64,000 bases of DNA from CAYQTL01 sp964420405 (GTDB taxonomy: Bacteria > Acidobacteriota > Thermoanaerobaculia > Thermoanaerobaculales > Sulfomarinibacteraceae). The DNA lies in assembly GCA_964420405.1 (NCBI GenBank), contig CAYQTL010000017.1, forward strand, positions 1 to 64,000. The letters run 5' to 3'. The notes beneath the pieces were generated by a model that did no database searches, was not told the origin of the DNA, and worked only from the letters and a program-made list of their open reading frames with translations. The position numbers were made by a program, and so were the translations under genes. Below, piece after piece: positions 8,677 through 14,582 of the stretch (position 1 is the first letter of the stretch; each line of letters begins with the position of its first letter).

Positions 8677-9834
8677 ATGTCGACCCGACGGATCGCACCG
8701 CTCGCCCTCGCCCTGCTCACCTGCGTCGCCTGCGAGGCGGTGCTCGGCATCTCGCCGCCGGGCGACCGGCCGCCAGCGGACGCCGACCTGCCCCTCGCCG
8801 ACATCCGGCTGCCGGCCGGGTTCACGATCTCGGTGTTCGCACGGGTCGAGGACGCCCGCTCGCTGGCACTCGGCCCGGGCGGCACGGTGTTCGTCGGCAA
8901 CCGGAAGGGCGACTCCGTGTGGGCCGTGCGCGACGAGGACGGCGACGGGCGCGGCGAGCGGGTGCTCCGCGTCGCCCGCGGCCTGCACATGCCCAACGGG
9001 GTGGCGGTGCACGAGGGGGACCTCTACGTCGCCGAGGTGAGCCGCGTGCTGCGATTCGCGAGCATCGAAGAGAACCTCGACGACCCGCCCGGGCCCGAGG
9101 TGGTGTCCGACGCCTACCCATCGGAGACGCACCACGGCTGGAAGCACATCGCCTTCGGGCCCGACGGTCTGCTGTACGTCCCCGTCGGCGCCCCCTGCAA
9201 CGTGTGTCTCTCCGACGACGAGATCTTCGCCACGATCACCCGGATGCGCCCCGACGGCAGCGGCCTCGAGATCTTCGCCCACGGCGTCCGCAACACCGTC
9301 GGCTTCGACTGGCACCCCGACACCGGCGTGCTCTGGTTCACCGACAACGGCCGCGACTGGATGGGCGACGACCGCCCGCCCGACGAGCTCAACCGGGCGC
9401 CGGAGCCGGGGCTCCACTTCGGGTTCCCCTTCTGCCACGGCCGTGACGTCTCGGATCCGGAGCTCGGAGCGCAACGCCCGTGCGAGGAGACGGCTCCGCC
9501 GGTCCGGGAGCTCGGGCCGCACGTGGCCGCCCTCGGGATGCTGTTCGTCACCGGGGAGCGATTCCCGGCCGCCTACCGCGGACGGATCCTGATCGCCGAG
9601 CACGGCTCGTGGAACCGGTCCGAGAAGATCGGATACCGGGTGATGGTGGTGGACCCCACCGCCGAACCGCGTCCGACCTACGAGGTCTTCGCGGAGGGCT
9701 GGCTGCGGGGTGAGTCGGCCTGGGGCCGACCGGTGGACCTGCTCGAGCTGCCCGACGGCTCGCTGCTGGTCTCCGACGACCACGCCGGCGCGATCTACAG
9801 GATCGAGCCGCCGCCAGCGGAACCGGCCGGGTGA
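8677..9834 (+). CDS. Secreted PQQ-type sugar (sorbosone-like) dehydrogenase, beta-propeller
   Basis: 385 residues. The N-terminus is a signal peptide with a possible lipobox (LTCVAC), so it is probably exported and perhaps lipid-anchored. The body matches the glucose/sorbosone dehydrogenase beta-propeller family: HHGWKHIAFGPDG, YVPVGAPCNVC, GVRNTVGFDWHPDTG, FTDNGRDWMGDD and FGFPFCHGR are its recurring motifs. The family oxidises aldoses or sorbosone using PQQ; the true substrate here is unknown. ATG 8677 was preferred to an ATG at 8584 because the intervening codons are only the GGGATC repeat. It ends immediately against the convergent gene at 9835. Confidence 0.85.
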   Translation: MSTRRIAPLALALLTCVACEAVLGISPPGDRPPADADLPLADIRLPAGFTISVFARVEDARSLALGPGGTVFVGNRKGDSVWAVRDEDGDGRGERVLRVARGLHMPNGVAVHEGDLYVAEVSRVLRFASIEENLDDPPGPEVVSDAYPSETHHGWKHIAFGPDGLLYVPVGAPCNVCLSDDEIFATITRMRPDGSGLEIFAHGVRNTVGFDWHPDTGVLWFTDNGRDWMGDDRPPDELNRAPEPGLHFGFPFCHGRDVSDPELGAQRPCEETAPPVRELGPHVAALGMLFVTGERFPAAYRGRILIAEHGSWNRSEKIGYRVMVVDPTAEPRPTYEVFAEGWLRGESAWGRPVDLLELPDGSLLVSDDHAGAIYRIEPPPAEPAG

Positions 9835-10080
9835 TCAGCCGCCGGTGTCGACACGGACGTTGACGCCGCCGACCCCGGCACGCTGGGCGCAGTGGGCGCC
9901 GCAGTACACCACCCCGTCGGACTCGACGCCGTGGCCGAGGATACCCACGTCGCACGTCGGGCACCTCGGCGCGAGCGCGTGGACCGCGCACTCGAAGCAG
10001 TCGAACCAGTGCTTCTCGCCGTTCATCTCGACCGCGAACGCCTTGTCGTAGTCGTTGCCGCAGATCTCGCACCTGGCCAT
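9835..10080 (-). CDS. Small cysteine-rich zinc-ribbon/metallothionein-like protein
   Basis: 81 residues with four CxxC or CxxxC-type pairs: CEICGNDY at the N-terminus, FDCFEC, PRCPTC, and YCGAHC near the C-terminus. The Cys/His spacing indicates one or two structural zinc sites. Small proteins of this type with the HALAPRCPTC core occur in many bacteria without a defined function. The ATG at 10080 is preceded by a strong GGAAGGAGA ribosome-binding site; an in-frame ATG at 10110 is too early. Its stop abuts the stop of the convergent sugar dehydrogenase with no spacer. It follows the HPF gene by 26 bp and could be co-transcribed with it. Confidence 0.8.
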   Translation of the reverse strand: MARCEICGNDYDKAFAVEMNGEKHWFDCFECAVHALAPRCPTCDVGILGHGVESDGVVYCGAHCAQRAGVGGVNVRVDTGG

Positions 10081-10106
10081 GGTGGTCTCCTTCCGTCGTC
10101 CTGTCG

Positions 10107-10724
10107 TCATGCCTGCCAGCCGCGCGGCGGCGCGGCCGGATCGGGGGGCGTCTCGTCACCGGCTCGGGCGCCGGGCTTGTCGAGGACCTGGACCGTGCTG
10201 GCCTGGGGGCCGTCTCGGCCCATGGTCTGCTCGAAGCGCACGCGGGTTCCGATCTCGAGCCGCTCGAAGTCGTCGTGGAGCACCGCATTGCGGTGGAAGT
10301 AGACATCCCGGCCCGACGGCGTCTTCAAGAACCCGTAGTCCTCCTCAGGGTGCAGCCGGACCACGAGCGCCCACGGCTCGGGCGGCACCTTGACCTCGTC
10401 GCGCCGCCGCTCGACCACCTCCTTGAGCTGGCGCTCGGCGGCGTCGAAGGCGCTGTTGACGACGGTCTCGAGGGCGTCGTGGAGATCGTGGTCGCCGGGC
10501 TTCTTGTTGACCACGATGTCGTGTCCCGGCGGCACCGACAGCTCGATGCGGATCCGCCAGGGGCTGCCGCTGGTGGCCGCCTCGTGGGGCTCCTCGAGCA
10601 GCACGCGGCACGACGTGAGGTTGCCGGCGAGGCGGTCGAGCCGGTCGACCTTGCGCCGGATCCTGTCCTCGATCGCGGGGTCCGGGTTCATGTCCTTGAA
10701 CTGCAGCTGCAGCGGAATCTGCAT
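10107..10724 (-). CDS. Ribosome hibernation factor domain fused to a cold-shock domain
   Basis: 205 residues. Residues about 1-105 match the HPF/RaiA fold, starting with MQIPLQLQFKDM and containing the basic helix IRRKVDRLDRLAGN. Residues about 115-185 form a cold-shock-like OB domain with YGFLKTPSGRDVYFHRNAV, the RNP-like nucleic-acid-binding signature. The architecture suggests a factor that binds stalled or resting ribosomes and single-stranded RNA. Start ATG 10724 is preceded by GGAGGACATCG. It may form a two-gene unit with the small Cys-rich gene downstream. Confidence 0.88.
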   Translation of the reverse strand: MQIPLQLQFKDMNPDPAIEDRIRRKVDRLDRLAGNLTSCRVLLEEPHEAATSGSPWRIRIELSVPPGHDIVVNKKPGDHDLHDALETVVNSAFDAAERQLKEVVERRRDEVKVPPEPWALVVRLHPEEDYGFLKTPSGRDVYFHRNAVLHDDFERLEIGTRVRFEQTMGRDGPQASTVQVLDKPGARAGDETPPDPAAPPRGWQA

Positions 10725-10739
10725 CGATGTCCTCCGTCC

Positions 10740-10769
10740 GGTCGCGGCTCTCGCACACCCGCCGCGACC
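10740..10769 (-). promoter_or_regulatory. Hairpin in the 5' leader of the HPF/cold-shock gene
   Basis: GGTCGCGG (10740-10747) pairs perfectly with CCGCGACC (10762-10769) across a 14-nt loop. It lies just upstream of the ribosome-binding site on the minus strand. It could be a leader structure for the HPF gene. The rest of the 10725-10975 spacer between HPF and OsmC shows G+C-rich sequence but no gene. Confidence 0.35.
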
Positions 10770-10975
10770 AGCAACCATGGTGATCCTCGTCGCCGAGCGG
10801 ATGGACCGGGACCTGTCCCGGGCTCGCCTCGGGCCTGCTCCGACCCCGGGTCGTTGCCCGAGGACGACGCCCGGGGCGGCCCGGTATCGCCCGACGGAGG
10901 CACGAGCCAGGCTTGCGGCGAGCGGCCCCTCCGGGGTTCGCCACGACGGACGACACGATGTGAGAGGAGACCATC

Positions 10976-11401
10976 ATGCCGACTCGTGAAGGAAGCGCGC
11001 ACTGGGAAGGGACCCTCAGGGACGGTCGCGGCACCGTCCGCAGCTCGAGCGGCGCGGTCGACGCCGACCTGAGCTTCGGCTCCCGCTTCGAGCAGGGCGC
11101 CGGGACCAACCCCGAGGAGCTCATCGCCGCAGCCCACGCCGGGTGCTACTCGATGGCCCTGTCGATGCTGCTCGAGGAGGCCGGCCACCCGCCGGACACC
11201 ATCCACACACGTGCCGCGGTGACGATCGAGAAGGTCGAGGCGGGCTTCGAGATCACCGGGATCCGGCTCCACACGCGGGTGTCCGCCTCCAACCTGGACG
11301 AGGCGACGTTCCGCGAGCAGGCGGAGGCCGCCAAGGCCGGCTGCCCGGTGTCGAAGGCCCTGCAGGCGGTCGACATCGAGCTCGACGCCGAGCTGGCGTA
11401 G
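10976..11401 (+). CDS. OsmC-family peroxiredoxin
   Basis: 141 residues, typical for OsmC. The two redox cysteines are Cys57 in AAAHAGCYSMALS and Cys123 in AKAGCPVSKAL. The family reduces organic hydroperoxides in the cytoplasm. Start ATG is preceded by GAGAGGAGA. It is transcribed divergently from the HPF gene, and its end faces the convergent DoxX gene across a repeat-bearing spacer. Confidence 0.93.
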   Translation: MPTREGSAHWEGTLRDGRGTVRSSSGAVDADLSFGSRFEQGAGTNPEELIAAAHAGCYSMALSMLLEEAGHPPDTIHTRAAVTIEKVEAGFEITGIRLHTRVSASNLDEATFREQAEAAKAGCPVSKALQAVDIELDAELA

Positions 11402-11410
11402 GACGTCCTC

Positions 11411-11560
11411 CGACTCCGATCCCGAACCCGATGGCGATCGGGCCCGGAGCGGTCCCCGAGCCCGCCCCGTCGCGCCCGCCGGTGTCGGCGATGTCGGGGC
11501 GCTCTCGAGCACGCGTCTCACGCTCTCGTCGGGACCGGGATCGGGACCGGGACCGGAGCG
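11411..11560. repeat. Imperfect inverted repeat of GATCCC/GGGATC units between convergent genes
   Basis: CTCCGATCCCGAACCCGATG near 11413 is largely complementary to the GGGACCGGGATCGGGACCGG block near 11531-11550. The pair fills the 166-bp spacer between the OsmC and DoxX stops. It could act as a bidirectional transcription terminator, and is another member of the GGGATC repeat family. Confidence 0.55.
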
Positions 11561-11567
11561 TGCCTGC

Positions 11568-11966
11568 CTAGGACCTGCCGCGCGTCCGGCCTCCGATCGA
11601 CCAGATGCCGTCGCCGCGGGTGGCGAGGTACAGGAACACGAACGCGTACGCCGCGGCGAGCTCGCCGCCGTTCTGGATCGGCCAGAACCCCTGCGGGAGG
11701 TGGACCATGAAGTAGGCCACCGCCATCTGGCCCGAGGCGATGAACGCCGCCCAGCGGGTGACCAGGCCGAGCAGGACCAGCGTCCCGCCGACCAGCTCGA
11801 TCACGCCCGCGAGGCCGTACAGGGACGCCAGCGCCACCTGGTCGCCGCCGAGCACGCCGAACAGCTTCTGGGCGCCGTGGCACAGGAACAGGAACCCGAT
11901 CACGATCCGCATCAGCGCGTAGGCGTGGGGCTCGAACCGGACGAGCACCGAGCTGGGATCCGCCAT
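11568..11966 (-). CDS. DoxX-family integral membrane protein
   Basis: 132 residues with four hydrophobic helices and the family motifs RIVIGFLFLCHGAQKLFG and ELVGGTLVLLGLVTRWAAF. DoxX proteins are small quinone-/redox-associated membrane proteins, some linked to thiosulfate oxidation or to detoxification complexes; the exact role here is unknown. ATG 11966 is preceded by AAGGAGGACGTG, which decides the start over an upstream ATG at 12041. Confidence 0.88.
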   Translation of the reverse strand: MADPSSVLVRFEPHAYALMRIVIGFLFLCHGAQKLFGVLGGDQVALASLYGLAGVIELVGGTLVLLGLVTRWAAFIASGQMAVAYFMVHLPQGFWPIQNGGELAAAYAFVFLYLATRGDGIWSIGGRTRGRS

Positions 11967-12250
11967 CACGTCCTCCTTCGTCGAGATCTCGTTGTCAGCG
12001 TCCCCGCGCCTGCGTAGCCGCGCCATCGGGGGGCGCTCCATCGTCGGGCGGGGGTGTCGCCCGGTCGGGTCGCCTCCCGGGCTTCGTCCGATCCATCACG
12101 TCATCCCGAGCGGGCAGAGCGCGTCGAAGGACCTCCCTCGAGCCCGCACGCAGTCCGCCTTCTCCGATCCCGATGACTGTGTGACCCACGCGACCCGGAT
12201 TCCGTGGACATGACCGCCGGCGTCCCGGCCTGCGGGTCCGACCGGTCGGG

Positions 12251-12256
12251 TACGGT
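12251..12256 (+). promoter_or_regulatory. Possible -10 box (TACGGT) for the ferritin/encapsulin operon
   Basis: TACGGT lies within GGGTACGGTTCCG, an extended -10-like context resembling other putative promoters in this window. If used, it would give a leader of about 195 nt before the ATG at 12456, which would include the structured element at 12329-12389. The rest of the 11967-12455 spacer has no credible gene. Confidence 0.3.
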
Positions 12257-12328
12257 TCCGAAGATCCGCCAGGTGCGGACCGGCATCGGGACCTGGATCT
12301 GAGAGAGAACCCACCTCCGATCGGCGAC

Positions 12329-12389
12329 TGCGAGCGCATGGGGACGCTCCCCAGGTCCCTCCCGGAGGATCTCTGACATCGCGCTCGCA
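12329..12389 (+). ncRNA. Candidate structured 5' leader (three-way-junction-like) of the encapsulin operon
   Basis: A perfect 9-bp closing stem joins TGCGAGCGC (12329-12337) to GCGCTCGCA (12381-12389). Inside it, TGGGGA/TCCCCA (12339-12344 with 12348-12353) forms a hairpin with a 3-nt loop. CCTC/GAGG around 12358-12368 can form a second, weaker one. The element ends about 66 nt before the ferritin start. It matches no riboswitch class recognised by eye. Function is unproven. Confidence 0.4.
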
Positions 12390-12455
12390 GGTGGCCCGAA
12401 CGACCCCGTGGCGGCGACCGTGCACCCTGGCAGGACAGAGAGGAGGAGCGGAGCC

Positions 12456-12803
12456 ATGACCGGCGAGTACCACGAACCCTGGAGCGAGCTGCCGGAGGAC
12501 GTACGCAACGCCCACCGCGCCATGAAGAGCCTGATCGAGGAGCTGGAGGCGGTCGACTGGTACCACCAGCGGGTCGCCGTGACCTCGGACGCCTCCCTGC
12601 GCGCGATCCTCGCCCACAACCGGGACGAGGAGATCGAGCACGCCTGCATGGCCCTCGAGTGGCTGCGTCGCACCATGCCCGGCTGGGACGAGGAGCTGCG
12701 CACCTACCTCTTCACCGAGGGGCCCATCCACGAGCTCGAGGACGACGGCGGCGGCGACGGCGACGGCGGCACCCTCGGCATCGGCAGCCTGAAAGGAGAG
12801 TGA
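12456..12803 (+). CDS. Encapsulated ferritin (EncFtn) cargo protein
   Basis: 115 residues. The two-helix ferritin-like core contains EELEAVDWYHQR and AHNRDEEIEHACMALEWLRR. By alignment to the known Rhodospirillum EncFtn, the di-iron ferroxidase ligands are Glu29, Glu59 and His62, with Trp35 and entry-site Glu28/Glu31 also kept. A Gly/Asp linker (residues about 97-105) leads to the C-terminal encapsulation peptide TLGIGSLKGE, which docks cargo in the shell. EncFtn oxidises Fe(II) as an annular decamer and passes mineral to the encapsulin lumen. A strong GAGGAGGAG precedes the ATG. The shell gene follows 4 bp after the stop. Confidence 0.96.
   Translation: MTGEYHEPWSELPEDVRNAHRAMKSLIEELEAVDWYHQRVAVTSDASLRAILAHNRDEEIEHACMALEWLRRTMPGWDEELRTYLFTEGPIHELEDDGGGDGDGGTLGIGSLKGE
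12792..12800 (+). promoter_or_regulatory. Shine-Dalgarno of encapsulin embedded in the cargo-peptide codons
   Basis: AAAGGAGAG encodes the last three residues (Lys-Gly-Glu) of the ferritin's encapsulation peptide. It also forms a strong ribosome-binding site seven bases before the encapsulin ATG at 12808. Cargo-docking sequence and shell translation signal therefore occupy the same bases, which favours coupled translation. Confidence 0.8.
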
Positions 12804-12807
12804 CGAC

Positions 12808-13596
12808 ATGGACATCCTGCGCCGCGAGCTGGCGCCGATCACCGATCGCGCCTGGGACGAGATCACCGAGCAGGCGCAGCGCGTGCTGCGCTCCCACCTG
12901 AGCGGCCGCACCCTGGTGGACGTGGACGGCCCCCACGGCCTCGAGTACTCGGCGGTCGGCCTCGGCCGGCTCGACGTCCGGGACGAGGAGCCCGTCGCCG
13001 GCGTGTCCTACGGCGTGCGCCGGGTCCAGCCGCTGATCGAGACCCGCGCCCAGCTCGAGCTCGACGTCTGGGAGCTCGACAACGCCGACCGGGGCGCCGC
13101 CGACATCGAGCTCGACGAGGTCGACCGGGCCGCCGCCGCCATCGCCACCTTCGAGGAGCACGCCGTCTACCGGGGCTTCGAGCCCGCCGGGATCGTCGGC
13201 ATCGCCGGCGCCTCGACCCACGAGCCGATCGCGATCGGCGACGACGGCTTCCCGGGAGCGGTCGCCCGGGGCGTGGTGGCCCTGCGGACGGCCGACGTGG
13301 AGGGACCCTACCGCCTGATATTGGGTCCCGACATGTTCCGCCGGCTGGAGTCGGACGGCTCCACCTACCCCGCCCGCCGCCAGATCGAGCGGATGCTCGA
13401 CAGCTCGCCGGTGCTGGCCCCGGTGGTGGAGGGCGGCTACCTGGTCACCACCAGGGGTGGCGACTTCGAGCTCGTGCTGGGCCAGGACCTGTCGATCGGG
13501 TACGAGACCCACGACGCCCGCACGGTGCGCCTGTACCTGACGGAGTCGTTCACGTTCCGGGTGCTCGAGCCGGCCGCAGCCGTGTGCCTGGAGTGA
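12808..13596 (+). CDS. Encapsulin nanocompartment shell protein (family 1, HK97 fold)
   Basis: 262 residues, the size of T=1 (60-mer) family 1 encapsulins. Typical segments are MDILRRELAPITDRAWDEI at the N-terminus, ALRTADVEGPYRLILGPDMF at about 150-170, and the E-loop/C-terminal core QDLSIGYETHDARTVRLYLT. It forms the protein shell that sequesters iron mineral from the cytoplasm, using the cargo encoded immediately upstream. Start ATG has AAAGGAGAG seven bases upstream. Confidence 0.96.
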   Translation: MDILRRELAPITDRAWDEITEQAQRVLRSHLSGRTLVDVDGPHGLEYSAVGLGRLDVRDEEPVAGVSYGVRRVQPLIETRAQLELDVWELDNADRGAADIELDEVDRAAAAIATFEEHAVYRGFEPAGIVGIAGASTHEPIAIGDDGFPGAVARGVVALRTADVEGPYRLILGPDMFRRLESDGSTYPARRQIERMLDSSPVLAPVVEGGYLVTTRGGDFELVLGQDLSIGYETHDARTVRLYLTESFTFRVLEPAAAVCLE

Positions 13597-13609
13597 TGTC
13601 GCGACCCCG

Positions 13610-13626
13610 GGGGATCTCCGATCCCC
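13610..13626 (+). terminator. Hairpin after encapsulin
   Basis: GGGGATC (13610-13616) pairs with GATCCCC (13620-13626) over a 3-nt loop, 14 bases after the encapsulin stop. A second perfect palindrome, CCGCGGCCGGCCGCGG, lies at 13647-13662. Neither has a T-tract, so they may act as weak terminators or as 3'-end stabilisers before dodecin. Confidence 0.4.
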
Positions 13627-13739
13627 GCCTCCGCCCGCACCCCGTACCGCGGCCGGCCGCGGACCGCGATCGTGGGCGATGACACCCAACCGGCGCCGCC
13701 ACGCCCGACGCGGTGGCGCGACACCACGAGGAGGATGAG

Positions 13740-13943
13740 ATGTCCATCGCCAAGTCCATCGAGATCAGCTCCGAGTCCACCCAGAGCTTCGACCACGCCC
13801 TCAAGGACGGCATCGCCCGCGCCGCCAGGACGGTGAAGAACATCCAGGGCGTGTGGATCAAGGACCAACAGGTGGTGGTCGACGGCGACGCGATCAGCAA
13901 GTACCGCCTTCACCTGAAGGTGACCTTCGTGCTCGACAGCTGA
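13740..13943 (+). CDS. Dodecin (flavin-storage dodecamer)
   Basis: 67 residues, the usual dodecin length. The sequence starts MSIAKSIEISSESTQSF and contains the conserved ARAARTVKNIQGVWIKDQ segment, which includes the tryptophan (VW) that stacks on the flavin, and ends KYRLHLKVTFVLD. Dodecins store and protect FMN/FAD or riboflavin as 12-mers. GAGGAGGATGAG just upstream selects this ATG over an ATG at 13713. It follows encapsulin by 143 bp and has no encapsulation peptide of its own. Flavins are known reductants for iron release from ferritins, so the neighbourhood may be functional. Confidence 0.93.
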   Translation: MSIAKSIEISSESTQSFDHALKDGIARAARTVKNIQGVWIKDQQVVVDGDAISKYRLHLKVTFVLDS

Positions 13944-13967
13944 GCGCGCGGGAGCAGGGAGCCACCG

Positions 13968-14291
13968 ATGCAGACCATCGAACGCCAGGAGCTCCGCCGC
14001 CGGCTCGACGAGGAGGACATCCTCCTCCTCGACGTCCGCGGCGACGACGAGTACGAGACGGAGCACATCCCCGGGGCCAAGACCGCACCCCTGGGAAGTC
14101 TCCAGGAGCGGGTCGAGGGCGTCGTGAACCCCGGCACCGACGTGGCCGTCTACAGCGGCGGCGCCGAGTGCGACGCGTCGGACCGCGCCGCCCAGCGCCT
14201 CCAGGACATCGGGTTCCGCAACGTGTACGACTACCACGAAGGGCTGGCGGGCTGGAAGGACGCCGGCCTCGAGACCGTCCGGCGCCGCTGA
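13968..14291 (+). CDS. Rhodanese-like single-domain protein with Ser in place of catalytic Cys
   Basis: 107 residues. The rhodanese fold is clear from LLLDVRGDDEYETEHIPGA, DVAVYSGG and YDYHEGLAGWKDAGLE. In active relatives the loop after the strand reads VYC; here it reads VYS (Ser63), with a Cys at 68 (AECDAS). It is therefore probably not a sulfurtransferase, or uses Cys68 unconventionally. It lies 24 bp after dodecin and is probably co-transcribed with it. Confidence 0.85.
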   Translation: MQTIERQELRRRLDEEDILLLDVRGDDEYETEHIPGAKTAPLGSLQERVEGVVNPGTDVAVYSGGAECDASDRAAQRLQDIGFRNVYDYHEGLAGWKDAGLETVRRR

Positions 14292-14325
14292 GCCGAGAGC
14301 TCGCGACACCCGCCGACCGCGATCC

Positions 14326-14352
14326 GGCCCGGGCGTGACGAGCGCCCGGGCC
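14326..14352 (+). terminator. Strong hairpin after the rhodanese-like gene
   Basis: GGCCCGGGCG (14326-14335) is perfectly complementary to CGCCCGGGCC (14343-14352), with a 7-nt loop, 34 bases after the stop codon. No U-tract follows. It probably marks the end of the ferritin-encapsulin-dodecin-rhodanese transcription unit. The rest of the spacer to 14582 holds no gene. Confidence 0.55.
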
Positions 14353-14527
14353 GTGGTCCATCCGCCCCAGCAGCCCCTCGTGCCGGGTCGACGACCCACC
14401 CGAGACGATCGTCAGCGACTCCGACCCCGGTTCCGGTCCTCCCTCCCCCTTCGCCCGATCCCGACCGCAACTCTCCGGCTGCGGTGAGCGGATCTCGGAG
14501 CCGCTTTCCACCACGGGCGCGGTGGTG

Positions 14528-14533
14528 TATATT
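14528..14533 (+). promoter_or_regulatory. -10 box TATATT for the gene at 14583
   Basis: TATATT within GGTGGTGTATATTGG is an AT-rich island in G+C-rich DNA, about 50 bp before the ATG at 14583. Spacing and context fit a housekeeping -10. No clear -35 was seen. Confidence 0.5.
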
Positions 14534-14582
14534 GGAATGAGACACAATCACGTTCGCAAAACTCGGACAGAGGGGGAACCCC

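Noticed and set aside
12280..12330. TPP riboswitch, suggested by CTGAGAGA
   Set aside because: The rest of the thi-box consensus is missing, and the downstream genes are unrelated to thiamine.
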